64,000 nucleotides of DNA from Marinobacter sp. 2_MG-2023 (GTDB lineage: Bacteria; Pseudomonadota; Gammaproteobacteria; Pseudomonadales; Oleiphilaceae). Shown here one piece after another: positions 34,792 through 43,648 of the stretch (its first letter is position 1; the number at the start of each line of letters is the position of its first letter). Position numbers and translations under genes: made by a program. The notes under the pieces are model-generated. The model worked only from the letters and a program-made list of their open reading frames with translations, had not been told where the DNA came from and did not search any database. The stretch spans positions 558,001-622,000 of the forward strand of contig NZ_JAUOPH010000004.1 in assembly GCF_030546935.1 (NCBI RefSeq), in the 5' to 3' direction.

Positions 34792-36153
34792 TTGAACTAC
34801 CTCATCCAGAACGCCCATGCCGTAGCATCCGACGCAGATCCGGAGGCCCGGGATATTCGCATTCGTGGTGGCCGCATTGCCGAAATGGGTCGCAACCTCA
34901 AGCAGACGCCAGAGGACCCGGAAACCCTGATAGACGCTTCCGGCTGTGTCATCTGGCCCGGTCTGGTGAATACTCATCACCATCTCGCCCAGTCGATCAT
35001 GAAAGGGGTCCCCGCGGGGCTCAATCACAACCTTGGCGAATGGCTGAGCAGTGTGCCTTATCGCTTCTGGCCCAAGGTAACACCAGACATCATGTACCAC
35101 GCCGCGCGGCTGGGCCTGTACGAGCTGATCCGGTCCGGAGCCACAACCTGTGCGGATCACCATTACCTTTATCACAGCAGCACCAGCCCCGAGCTTGAGG
35201 AGGCTGTCTGGCAGGCCGCAGAAGAACTTGGAATTCGTATGGTGCTCTGCCGGGGCAGCGCGACGGAGACAGGGTCCCACGAAGGCATGATTGAACACGG
35301 CATAGCGCCGGAGAGCATTGAACAGATCATCGACCGTCTGGATGTGACCCGGAAGAAGCATCACCAGCCTGGGCCTGATGCCATGAAAAAGCTGGTGGTA
35401 GCACCCACCAGCCTGATTCATTCGAGTTCGCCGGAAGGGCTGAAAGCCCAGGCTCGGTGGGCCAGAGAGAACAACTTGAAAATGCATTCGCACCTGCTCG
35501 AAGTCGACTTTGATGAGAGTCAGGCCCACAGCAAATATGGCATGAGTGCTATCGATTACGCGGAGTCCTGTGAATGGCTCGGGCCGGATGTCTGGTATGC
35601 CCACCTTGTTTACAGTGACCCGCACGCCATCAGGCGCCTGGCAGCTACAGGCACCGGCATTGCCCACTGCCCCACCTCGAATTGCCGACTGGGCAGCGGC
35701 ATCGCCCCGGTGATTGATATGGAAGAGGCCGGCGTGCAGATATCCCTGGGCGTCGACGGCTCTGCGTCGGCGGAATCTGGCTCAATGCTTCAGGAGCTCA
35801 ACCTCGCCTGGCTGATTCACCGTGCAGTGAAAGGCCCCAAAGCCACCACCCTGGAGCAGGTTCTGCAATGGGGCAGCCGCAATGGTGCTGAAATGTTGGG
35901 ATTGCAAGACACGGGCAACCTGGAGGTTGGCAAAGCCGCCGATCTGGTCCTGTATGACATCGACCAGCCCCGGTTCGCCGGTGTCCACAGTCCCCTGACG
36001 GCACCATTGATGTGCGGCGAACCCGTGCACGTGCGGGACAGCTTTGTTCAAGGCCGCCAGATCGTGAAAAACGGCCATATCAATGGGCTGGACGAAGCCG
36101 AACTGACGCGGAATGTTCAGGAAAGTGTTTCCCGGCTGCTACGCGAAGCCTGA
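34792..36153 (+). CDS. 8-oxoguanine deaminase
   Basis: A 453-residue amidohydrolase. NTHHHLAQ carries the first metal ligands; CADHHYLYH, HSHLLEVDFDE, WYAHLVYSD and LGVDGSASAESGSML follow. The HHH and DHHY motifs and the VDGSAS block agree with characterised 8-oxoguanine deaminases such as Pseudomonas PA0142 as I recall that sequence. It would yield urate from 8-oxoguanine, which PuuD could then use. I prefer the TTG at 34792, which has AAGGAG six bases ahead; an ATG at 34777 gives five more residues but has no ribosome site. It is a single-gene unit behind its own promoter. Confidence 0.88.
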   Translation: MNYLIQNAHAVASDADPEARDIRIRGGRIAEMGRNLKQTPEDPETLIDASGCVIWPGLVNTHHHLAQSIMKGVPAGLNHNLGEWLSSVPYRFWPKVTPDIMYHAARLGLYELIRSGATTCADHHYLYHSSTSPELEEAVWQAAEELGIRMVLCRGSATETGSHEGMIEHGIAPESIEQIIDRLDVTRKKHHQPGPDAMKKLVVAPTSLIHSSSPEGLKAQARWARENNLKMHSHLLEVDFDESQAHSKYGMSAIDYAESCEWLGPDVWYAHLVYSDPHAIRRLAATGTGIAHCPTSNCRLGSGIAPVIDMEEAGVQISLGVDGSASAESGSMLQELNLAWLIHRAVKGPKATTLEQVLQWGSRNGAEMLGLQDTGNLEVGKAADLVLYDIDQPRFAGVHSPLTAPLMCGEPVHVRDSFVQGRQIVKNGHINGLDEAELTRNVQESVSRLLREA

Positions 36154-36164
36154 GGATTAAAACG

Positions 36165-36195
36165 CAAAAAGCCGGCAGGATTCGCTCCTGCCGGC
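36165..36195 (-). terminator. Rho-independent terminator of the solitary BMP gene
   Basis: GCCGGCAGGA and TCCTGCCGGC (36171-36180, 36186-36195) form a perfect ten-base stem with loop TTCGC. On the minus strand it is followed by TTTTT, placing it 27 bases after the stop at 36222. It may also slow readthrough from the deaminase gene on the other strand. Confidence 0.85.
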
Positions 36196-36221
36196 CCAAC
36201 TAGCCTGTAAAGCAACCGGCC

Positions 36222-37289
36222 TTAATCCGACAAGGTTGCCGTCATACCTTCTACGTACCAGTCCATGCCTGCCAGTTCCCCATTCGTCATGGAAACACCT
36301 TCAGGCACCCGCACTTCACCTGATTGATCTTTCAATGGGCCGGTGAACGGATGGAGCTCGTCGTTTTTCAAGGCATCAATCACCGAATTAACCTTGTCTT
36401 TCTGCTCATCTGAAAGTCGGTCACTCAAGCCAACAACCTGAACGGTGTCCTCAGACATACCACCCCAATAATCCGCAGGCTCCCAGGTGCCATCCATCAC
36501 CGATTGCACAGTCTCTATATAGTAAGGGCCCCAATCATTAACAACCGACAACAGGTGCGCATCGCCACCAAAACTGCGCATATCGGAAGCCTGACCTACA
36601 CCCCAGTTACCGCGTTTGCCGGCCGCGATAAGAGGCGCCGGGCTATCCGTATGCTGAACGATGACGTCTGCACCCTGATCCATCAGAGCATTCGCAGCAT
36701 CAGCCTCTTTGGCAGGATCAAACCATGTATTAACCCACACAACTTTAAGCTCAATATCCGGATTCACTTCCTTGGCACCAAGATAGACAGCGTTGATATC
36801 ACGGATAACTTCAGGAATCGGGAAAGACGCAATATAGCCAAGGGTATCGCTCTCTGTTACCAGGCCTGCAGCGACGCCCGTTACGTAACGGCCTTCATAA
36901 GTTACCGACAGATAGGTACCCAGGTTCTCGCTTGTCTTGTACCCGGTAGCGTGCAGGAACGTGATATCCGGATACTCTTCTGCTACCCGGGCAGTCGGAT
37001 TCATGAAACCGAAAGATGTTGTAAAGATAATGTCGTTACCTGCCTGCGCAAGCCGTCTTATCGTACGCTCGGCATCCGCGCCCTCACTGACATTTTCGAC
37101 GTAGGTGGTTGCAACCTTTTCCCCGAAATGTTCCTGCAGCGCAAGGCGCCCCTGATCATGCTGGTAGCTCCAGCCATGATCCCCGATAGGACCAACATAG
37201 ACAAAGCCAACTTTCGTTGGGTCCTCTGCCAAAGCGGCTGTGGGCAGTGTCAGTATCGCAGCGAGCACTAGGCCAGACTTGAGTGTCAT
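36222..37289 (-). CDS. BMP family ABC transporter substrate-binding protein (solitary)
   Basis: A 355-residue periplasmic binding protein. A signal peptide of about 21 residues ends in ALA-ED. KVGFVYVGPIGDHGWSYQHDQG, IIFTTSFGFMNP, GADVIVQHTDSPAP and MDWYVEG are the BMP family blocks. The ATG at 37289 has AAGGAG seven bases ahead; an earlier ATG at 37313 does not. It stands alone between a terminator and its own promoter. The importer operon at 21262-24812 lacks a binding protein, so this is its probable partner. It differs clearly from the BMP protein at 636-1724, so the ligands may differ. Confidence 0.93.
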   Translation of the reverse strand: MTLKSGLVLAAILTLPTAALAEDPTKVGFVYVGPIGDHGWSYQHDQGRLALQEHFGEKVATTYVENVSEGADAERTIRRLAQAGNDIIFTTSFGFMNPTARVAEEYPDITFLHATGYKTSENLGTYLSVTYEGRYVTGVAAGLVTESDTLGYIASFPIPEVIRDINAVYLGAKEVNPDIELKVVWVNTWFDPAKEADAANALMDQGADVIVQHTDSPAPLIAAGKRGNWGVGQASDMRSFGGDAHLLSVVNDWGPYYIETVQSVMDGTWEPADYWGGMSEDTVQVVGLSDRLSDEQKDKVNSVIDALKNDELHPFTGPLKDQSGEVRVPEGVSMTNGELAGMDWYVEGMTATLSD

Positions 37290-37354
37290 CAAACTTCTCC
37301 TTGCTGATTGCATCTCAGATAAATTCTGAAGTAAAAGGCTTCACATGATGTTTT

Positions 37355-37370
37355 GCAAAAAGCTGGCCAA
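37355..37370 (-). promoter_or_regulatory. Sigma-54-type promoter of the solitary BMP gene
   Basis: The minus strand reads TGGCCAGCTTTTTGCA, with correct GG to GC spacing. It differs by one base from the xdhA promoter at 24945-24960. It lies 66 bases ahead of the ATG at 37289. Confidence 0.65.
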
Positions 37371-37485
37371 GAGTTCAGTTTTTCGTTGCCCCTCTGATAC
37401 CGGTAACAAAGAGTACATAAAGCAGACAGTTCGATGATCCGAGCCTTGCACCTGGCCCTGAAATGTAACAATTCAAACAGGTATT

Positions 37486-37500
37486 GCACCGTAACTGTGC
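37486..37500. promoter_or_regulatory. NtrC-like enhancer site
   Basis: GCACCGTAACTGTGC fits the NtrC pattern GCAC-Y-N5-R-GTGC except for one base. It is about 115-130 bases upstream of the sigma-54-type promoter at 37355, the normal distance for an enhancer. The 366-base gap 37290-37655 between the BMP gene and the AraC-type regulator holds these two sites and no gene I can support. Confidence 0.45.
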
Positions 37501-37655
37501 CGAGGATACGAACCAGATCAGAATCGCACGCTGGATAAGAACCATTCGTTTTTGTGTGTTAGAGGAAAACCGTGCAATATCGCTGGGACTGGCTGATCAC
37601 TGCATCGGACACATTCAGGTCTTGAAATACTCCGCAAAGCAAATAACGAGGTTAG

Positions 37656-38570
37656 ATGGGAAGCGCCCGGCTATTACAGTTGTCCAGAATCCAACAGGTT
37701 CTGGACCATGTCCATCAAAATCTGGACAAGCCCTTGGCAGTGCCAGAGCTGGCAGAACGGTGTGGGCTATCACGCTGGCAATTCAATCGTATTTTTTCCC
37801 GGCAAACGGGGCTCTCACTGGGTCGTTATGTTAGGGAACTGCGCTTGAGTCGGGCGGCTGAAATGCTGCTTTTCACCAACCGGCGGATGATCGATATTGC
37901 TTTGGCCTGCGGTTTCAACTCCGACATCAGCTTCAGTCGGAGCTTCAAACAACATTTTGGTTGTGCCCCTGTCAAATACCGCCAGCGCGGCTTGCCGTGT
38001 CTGTTAAAAACCCCAATGTCCTGCCATCCGGACCTCTTGCCTCCAGAGTCACTGCGTTCGCGAGTACCCGGGATTCGGCTAGATTCCAGGCCAACATTCA
38101 CCGTGGCGGGTGTTACGGACCAGGTGAACGGCCTGTTTTCAGAGAACCCTGATTTTTATGAAAAGCTACCACAGCTGTGGCAAGAGTTTACTGGCATGAC
38201 CAGCGCAGACACTGACTGCACCAGAGTTGGCGTGTTAGACGTTACCCGTGGCTCTGAAGAACCTATAACCTACCTCGCCGGCGCAGAAGCTCAGGAAGTG
38301 CCAGATGCACACACGCTGAGTTGTATTACAGTGCCGGAGAGAAACTACGTCGTTATTGCGTTTCATGGCCCGCTGGCTTCCCTGGCAGACGTCCTGAAGT
38401 GGTTTTTCCGGGCCTGGCTTCCAAACTCCGGATGCGAAGCGCTCAACGCCCAGGATCTGGAAATCTACCCGCCAGGGCTAAACCCCTCTGCATCAGAAGT
38501 GTCTATGGAATATTGGATACCGGTTAAGCTTTGCCAACCAATAATTTCATGGAATGCACCAAACTGTTAA
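37656..38570 (+). CDS. AraC family regulator with GyrI-like effector domain
   Basis: A 304-residue regulator. The N-terminal DNA-binding domain (about residues 8-110) has two helix-turn-helix units, LAVPELAERCGLSRWQFNRIFSRQTG and MIDIALACGFNSDISFSRSFKQHFG, followed by PVKYRQ. The C-terminal half (about 145-300) is a GyrI-like small-molecule-binding domain: RPTFTVAGVTDQVNG early, YFPPG-like IYPPGLNP and EYWIPVK at the end. Rob has this same order. GAGG lies six bases before the ATG. It may act on the iron genes downstream or on something distant; the sequence does not decide. Confidence 0.9.
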   Translation: MGSARLLQLSRIQQVLDHVHQNLDKPLAVPELAERCGLSRWQFNRIFSRQTGLSLGRYVRELRLSRAAEMLLFTNRRMIDIALACGFNSDISFSRSFKQHFGCAPVKYRQRGLPCLLKTPMSCHPDLLPPESLRSRVPGIRLDSRPTFTVAGVTDQVNGLFSENPDFYEKLPQLWQEFTGMTSADTDCTRVGVLDVTRGSEEPITYLAGAEAQEVPDAHTLSCITVPERNYVVIAFHGPLASLADVLKWFFRAWLPNSGCEALNAQDLEIYPPGLNPSASEVSMEYWIPVKLCQPIISWNAPNC

Positions 38571-38597
38571 GTACCGCCCCGAAAATAAAAATACAAT

Positions 38598-38616
38598 GAT
38601 AATGATTCGCATTATT
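38598..38616 (+). promoter_or_regulatory. Fur box
   Basis: GATAATGATTCGCATTATT agrees with the Fur consensus GATAATGATAATCATTATC at 15 of 19 positions. It lies 49 bases ahead of the siderophore receptor ATG, so iron repression is expected. Confidence 0.8.
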
Positions 38617-38664
38617 TTAGTGGCAGGCGCGTCTGTCCGACTCTGAACACAATGGGGCTTTACC

Positions 38665-40791
38665 ATGAAAAGATCCTTTCTAAAACCTTCGATACTGGTT
38701 TTAGCGGCCAGTAGCCAGATAGCGTTTGCCAACGAGGTTACCGAGTTGGACGAATTGGCAGTTTACGGCGACACCTACCGCAATACCGCAACCAAAACTT
38801 CTCTACGCCCCGAAGAAACACCACAAAGCATATCCGTGCTGGACGAGCAGGCTCTGGAGATGCGGGATGCGGACTCTGTCGCGGCAGCGCTCCGGTACTC
38901 GCCCGGCGTCAACACAGAACTTCGCGGCGGGGCCGTTGGCCGTCTGGATCTGTTCAGCATTCGCGGTTTTATCAACTACCAGAATTACTACGACGGCATG
39001 CAGTTGCTTTACAACGACTGGAACCTTCAACCACAAATTGACCTGTTAGCGGTGGAGCAGGTTGAAGTGTTTCGTGGCCCTACCTCAACCCTGTACGGTT
39101 CCATGCCACCGGGAGGCATGATCAATCTGATCAGCAAGGAGCCTACGCTCGGGGCATCCAACAAGTTTGAGCTGGCCACAGGGTCGCGCAACCTGAAAGA
39201 AGCCTCGATTGAAAGCAGCGGCCAATTGGGAGACTCGGACTTATCCTACAGCCTGGTCGGGCTGGCCCGCAGCCGCGACGGCCAGGCCGAAACCTCGGAA
39301 GAAGAGCGTTACATGGTCGCGCCATCTGTGGACTGGCAGGTCAGTGATGACACACTGATCAATTTCAACCTGTACTATCAGAAAGACCCGGAAATGGGTA
39401 TTTACACATCTCTGCCCGCCTCCGGCCTGTTTCTGCCGAGCCCGAACGGCGAGTTGGATACCGACGCCTTTTCTGGCGACGCTAACTGGAACCAGTTTGA
39501 CAAAGAAGTTCTTCTGGCAGGCTATAAAATCAACCACAACATCAATAACAACTGGAATTTCCTGCAGAATTTTCGCTACACCGATGCCAGTGCGTTCCAA
39601 ACCAATACATACAGTGACGGGCTGGCCGCTGACGGGCGAACCCTGGCACGGCAAGCCTATCTGACCGACGAAGCAACCACCGGATTTACAATCGACAACC
39701 AGATTTCCGGACGCTTCCAAACCGGCGCGGCCGAACACAATCTACTGGTGGGCTTCGATTATCTCAGCCTGGACTCAGACGTCATCTATGAAGATACGAC
39801 TGGCGGTAGCGGCGCGCCGTCCATTGATCTGTTTAATCCGAATTACTACCAGATATCAAACTCGACAATCGACATTACCGACACTCTGTATTCCTCTGAC
39901 TTCAACATCGAGAAAAAACAACTGGGCGTCTATCTACAGGATCAGATCAGAATCGGCCGGTTTGTGATGATAGGTGGGGTACGTTGGGATGATTTTACCG
40001 GCACGGAAAAGGGCAAGCAGTACGGGGCACCAGTAGACTCAAAGCTCGACCAGGATAATGTTTCAACACGGGCCGGAATTATGTACCAGGCGGCAAATGG
40101 CCTGTCGCCTTACCTCAACTTCGCTGAGAGTTTCGAACCACAGACAGGACGTGACCGGAATGGCAATGAGTTTGACCCATCCACAGGCGACCAGTGGGAA
40201 CTGGGCGTTAAGTATCAGACACCGGACCAACGCACCACAGCCAACCTGGCGTTCTACCAGATCACCAAAGAAAACGTACCCACCCGTGATCCACAAGGTG
40301 GCCCTTACGACAAGATCCAGGCCGGAGCCGTTCGCTCACAGGGCCTGGAGCTGGAAGCCCTGGCTCAGCCTCTGGACAACCTCCTGCTAACCCTGAGCTA
40401 CACGCTACAGGACGTAGAGATTACAAAGGACAACTCCGGCCTGAAAGGAAAAACCCCGGTATGGGTGCCGGAACACCTGCTGTCAGGCTGGGCTGACTAC
40501 AGCTTTGACCAGGGCGTTCTGGATGGGCTGGTTGCCGGCATAGGTGCCCGATATATCGGAGAAGCTGAATACGACGCGACCACCAATTCCGGGCACGTGC
40601 CCGACGTTACTCTTCTGGACATTGCCCTTCGCTATGACCTGGGCAACCTGGCGCACACCCTCAAAGGCGCCGAGATCGGGTTGTCAGTGAACAACCTCAC
40701 CAACGAACGCTATTACAGCTGTTTCGACATTTCGAACTGCTGGTTTGGGGAAGAAAGGACTCTGGAGACATCCGTCTCTTACTCTTTCTGA
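38665..40791 (+). CDS. TonB-dependent siderophore receptor
   Basis: A 708-residue outer-membrane receptor. A signal peptide of about 22 residues ends in AFA-NE and is followed by a TonB-box-like ELDELAVYG. The plug domain has RPEETPQSISVLDEQALEM, SIRGFINYQNYYDGM and VEVFRGPTSTLYGSMPPGGMINLISK, the last being the hallmark of ferric-siderophore receptors. The barrel ends in SVSYSF with terminal phenylalanine. It imports a ferric siderophore, probably of hydroxamate type given the Fhu-like genes nearby. A good Fur box precedes it. It resembles the receptor at 47291-49360 in layout but is a different protein. Confidence 0.93.
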   Translation: MKRSFLKPSILVLAASSQIAFANEVTELDELAVYGDTYRNTATKTSLRPEETPQSISVLDEQALEMRDADSVAAALRYSPGVNTELRGGAVGRLDLFSIRGFINYQNYYDGMQLLYNDWNLQPQIDLLAVEQVEVFRGPTSTLYGSMPPGGMINLISKEPTLGASNKFELATGSRNLKEASIESSGQLGDSDLSYSLVGLARSRDGQAETSEEERYMVAPSVDWQVSDDTLINFNLYYQKDPEMGIYTSLPASGLFLPSPNGELDTDAFSGDANWNQFDKEVLLAGYKINHNINNNWNFLQNFRYTDASAFQTNTYSDGLAADGRTLARQAYLTDEATTGFTIDNQISGRFQTGAAEHNLLVGFDYLSLDSDVIYEDTTGGSGAPSIDLFNPNYYQISNSTIDITDTLYSSDFNIEKKQLGVYLQDQIRIGRFVMIGGVRWDDFTGTEKGKQYGAPVDSKLDQDNVSTRAGIMYQAANGLSPYLNFAESFEPQTGRDRNGNEFDPSTGDQWELGVKYQTPDQRTTANLAFYQITKENVPTRDPQGGPYDKIQAGAVRSQGLELEALAQPLDNLLLTLSYTLQDVEITKDNSGLKGKTPVWVPEHLLSGWADYSFDQGVLDGLVAGIGARYIGEAEYDATTNSGHVPDVTLLDIALRYDLGNLAHTLKGAEIGLSVNNLTNERYYSCFDISNCWFGEERTLETSVSYSF

Positions 40792-40835
40792 TCTAAGTTT
40801 TTATTCTGCCAGTTAAACAGCATGCGTGTTTGAAC

Positions 40836-40873
40836 TTATCAATTGCCTGGCCCACCGGTATTGCAATTGATAA
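40836..40873 (+). terminator. Hairpin after the receptor gene
   Basis: TTATCAATTGC (40836-40846) pairs exactly with GCAATTGATAA (40863-40873) around a 16-base loop. It stands 44 bases after the receptor stop and 48 before the FhuF-like start. There is no T run, so it may attenuate rather than end transcription. Confidence 0.45.
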
Positions 40874-40887
40874 GCGTTATTATTAAG
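40869..40887 (+). promoter_or_regulatory. Fur-box-like site ahead of the FhuF-like gene
   Basis: GATAAGCGTTATTATTAAG matches the 19-base Fur consensus at about 12 positions. It overlaps the right arm of the hairpin at 40836-40873 and lies 34 bases before the ATG. Confidence 0.4.
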
Positions 40888-40921
40888 ATTAAAAATCAAG
40901 CAAACCGAACGCCGGAGCCCT

Positions 40922-41671
40922 ATGAGCACAGCACTGGAGAGCCTCTATTCTGGCCCTTTGGAGAAACTCACTCCCCCCGGAGTGGGTAAACCATCCGCAC
41001 AAAGCTCTATCCTGCGAGCCATAGATCTGCTTGACCCCGATAAGTTGGCCGCTCAGCTGACACGCTTTTCAACTCAATATGCCCAAAGCGATCCACGTGC
41101 GGTCGCTTCTTTATGGTCAAAGTGGCATTTCAGTGCACTGATTTCCTCGACGCTGGTCGCTAACCTGTTACTTGAGTACGACCTGCCTGTCGGGCTAGAC
41201 GAAGCGAACATCGAAGTTGGCCCTGAAGGGCAAACCCGACGCCTGTGGGTTACCGACACCGGGCGACCACTGGGCTGCCAAAGTGCCTTCGGCCGCTTCA
41301 GTACACTGATCGACAGTCATCTTGTACCACTGATTACAGCATTAGCCGAGTATTCAGGCGCCTCGCCAAAAGTATTCTGGAGCAACGCAGGCAACCTGTT
41401 TGAATACTTTACCGAAGCACTGCATGCCCACCCTATGGCGAAATCCCGCTCGATTGAGCCCGCGAGGCAACTGCTCGCCAGCCGTCACCTGCCAGACGGC
41501 CGGCGTAACCCGCTTTTCCAGCCGGTATACTACGGGTCCGCTGCAGACGGGGGTAGCTGTGAGCGTCGCCGGCGCCTTTGTTGTATCCGCTACCTTAATC
41601 CGGAGCTGGAGTACTGCAGCAATTGCCCGCTGATTCGTGAATCCCGACAGGCCGAGTCAGTACTTTCTTAA
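40922..41671 (+). CDS. fhuF: FhuF-like siderophore ferric reductase
   Basis: A 249-residue cytoplasmic protein. The C-terminus carries RRRLCCIRYLNPELEYCSNCPLI, the CC-x10-C-x2-C arrangement that binds the 2Fe-2S cluster of FhuF proteins. The middle has LLEYDLPVGLDE and FWSNAGNLFEY, usual in the family. It releases iron by reducing the ferric siderophore after import. GGAG lies ahead of the ATG. The gene is downstream of a receptor and convergent with fhuB, whose coding sequence it overlaps by 15 bases at the stops. Confidence 0.9.
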   Translation: MSTALESLYSGPLEKLTPPGVGKPSAQSSILRAIDLLDPDKLAAQLTRFSTQYAQSDPRAVASLWSKWHFSALISSTLVANLLLEYDLPVGLDEANIEVGPEGQTRRLWVTDTGRPLGCQSAFGRFSTLIDSHLVPLITALAEYSGASPKVFWSNAGNLFEYFTEALHAHPMAKSRSIEPARQLLASRHLPDGRRNPLFQPVYYGSAADGGSCERRRRLCCIRYLNPELEYCSNCPLIRESRQAESVLS

Positions 41672-43648
41672 CCCCCACATAAAATAAGCGCCCCCCAGAA
41701 GCGCGGCTACGAGCCCCGCCGGGATTTCCTGAGGGAACAACATCTGACGCCCCAGCCAATCGGCACTTATCATCAATAAAGCGCCTACCATCGCTGAACC
41801 TACAAGATGAGGCAGCGCCTTGGAGAAGCCCAGCATTCGGGCAACATGAGGCGCCAGCAAACCTGCAAAACTCAAAGGCCCGACAATCAACGTTGCGAAT
41901 GCAGTCAGTATGGCCACCACACCAAGCAGAATAAGCCTGACCTTATCCACACTCAGCCCCAGGCCCAAGGCGACGTTGCGTCCAAGGGGTAATACGTCCA
42001 ACCACCGGGCGACCAGCGGAGTTAACGCCACCATCATGACAGCAATCAAAAGCGCACTCAGACCCGTTGAGAAATCAACGTAATAGGTTGAACCTGACAT
42101 CCATGCGATTACCTGCTGGATGCGAGGGTCACCATTGGCAAGAAAGATACTTCTCAGCGGGTCAAATAAAGCTGCAATTGCTATTCCTGTAAGAAGCAGG
42201 CGTTCGGACTGAAACCCGGTGCGCCGATTCAACAAGATCAAAACTGCCAGCGTTATAATGGCACTCACTGAGCCCGCCAGGATGAGCAGCGGCGCGGTGA
42301 CATGCGCAGAAAAGTAGATAGTCACGATCAAGCCGATAGCTGTGCCAGAGCTAATCCCCAACACCTCTGGACTCGCCATGGGGTTGCCCGTCATCCGCTG
42401 AATGGTTGCACCTGCCAGAGCCAGCAGAATCCCGGCGCCCGCAGCAGCCAGAACACGTGGAAGCCGCCAGTTGGCAATGGACGCCCATTGCGCGGTGTCA
42501 TTGAGTACCCAGCCTCCAGGGGATTGTGTCACGAACAACGCTGCAACTATTGAAACCAGCAACAAGACAAAAAGCCAAAGAAACGTTCGGGAGGTGGGCT
42601 TACCGGCTGATTGTAGCGTCGTTTTATTAGCGCTTGCCGACGTGTCTTTAAGAGCCAGTCGCGGGATAAGCCAGAGTAACAGTGGTGCCCCCAACAGTCC
42701 GGTCATGGCACCGGTTGGGACCACTGAAGGCAGCTGCGCGGAATACTGGATCAATAAGAGATCAGTAGTGAGTAGAAGCAAACCTCCAAACACTGGTGCC
42801 CAAAGCAACCGTTGCATCAGGGTTCGCGCACCCATCAGCTTTACAATAACGGGTGCAGCCAGGCCTACGAAGCCCACGACACCTACCAGACTGACTGCCG
42901 ATGCAGTAATAAAAACAGAAAGCCCGAGGCTGACCAACCGGAGCTTACGTATGGATATACCTAAACTGCTGGCACTGGATTCATCCAGTTCCAGCAAGGC
43001 CAGGGGCCGGGCAATGAGTCCGGCTATGACCGCTGCGACAATCAGGCGGGGCAACAAATTTAAAGTGTCGCTCCAACTATTCTGGGCAAGGGAGCCCGCA
43101 GCCCAGATCATCAGGCCGCGAAACTCCTCCTGATGAAACAGAATCAAAACCGTGCTCAGGGCCCCGATATACAAATTAACCACTAAACCTGCCAAAACCA
43201 CCGCAACCGGCGCAAGGCCACGATGCCAGGATAACGAGAGCACAATCAGAAGTGATATTGCTCCCCCTGCGAGTGCCACCCATTCACCACCAAAGGTCAG
43301 GAGGCCGGGCGCAAAAAGCGTGGCCAGCAAAAGACCAAGCTGTGCGCCACTGGCAACACCCAATGTCGTTGGCGAGGCAATAGGGTTCCGCAAAACCTGT
43401 TGCATCAAGACGCCAGCCAAACCTAGTGCAGCACCAACCAGCAGGGCGATAGCCACCCGGGGCAACACGCTGAACTGGAGCACAACCGTAGACATCGCCT
43501 TGACGTCAGATGCAGCAGAAAAATCAAAACCACCCAGACTCAGCTCTGGCAACGTTTGCCTCAACAAATTGAAGCAGAGAAGGACGCAAAGGATAATGAG
43601 TGGCAAACAGATATAGGCCGGAGAGGCCGGCCTGCGTATCGAGATCAT
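41657..43648 (-). CDS. fhuB: Ferric-hydroxamate ABC importer permease, fused FhuB type
   Basis: A 663-residue membrane protein made of two FecCD-type permease halves. The first half has LLVGAALGLAGVLMQQVLRNPIASPTTLG and the second ILLALAGATIQRMTGNPMASPEVLG, clear repeats of one another. VGFVGLAAPVIVKLMG and GPLSFAGLLAPHVARMLG are the paired ATPase-contact regions. Double-length FhuB is characteristic of hydroxamate siderophore systems. The start overlaps the binding-protein stop by four bases. Its ATPase, FhuC, is encoded some 3 kb away. Confidence 0.93.
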   Translation of the reverse strand: MISIRRPASPAYICLPLIILCVLLCFNLLRQTLPELSLGGFDFSAASDVKAMSTVVLQFSVLPRVAIALLVGAALGLAGVLMQQVLRNPIASPTTLGVASGAQLGLLLATLFAPGLLTFGGEWVALAGGAISLLIVLSLSWHRGLAPVAVVLAGLVVNLYIGALSTVLILFHQEEFRGLMIWAAGSLAQNSWSDTLNLLPRLIVAAVIAGLIARPLALLELDESSASSLGISIRKLRLVSLGLSVFITASAVSLVGVVGFVGLAAPVIVKLMGARTLMQRLLWAPVFGGLLLLTTDLLLIQYSAQLPSVVPTGAMTGLLGAPLLLWLIPRLALKDTSASANKTTLQSAGKPTSRTFLWLFVLLLVSIVAALFVTQSPGGWVLNDTAQWASIANWRLPRVLAAAGAGILLALAGATIQRMTGNPMASPEVLGISSGTAIGLIVTIYFSAHVTAPLLILAGSVSAIITLAVLILLNRRTGFQSERLLLTGIAIAALFDPLRSIFLANGDPRIQQVIAWMSGSTYYVDFSTGLSALLIAVMMVALTPLVARWLDVLPLGRNVALGLGLSVDKVRLILLGVVAILTAFATLIVGPLSFAGLLAPHVARMLGFSKALPHLVGSAMVGALLMISADWLGRQMLFPQEIPAGLVAALLGGAYFMWGLRKY

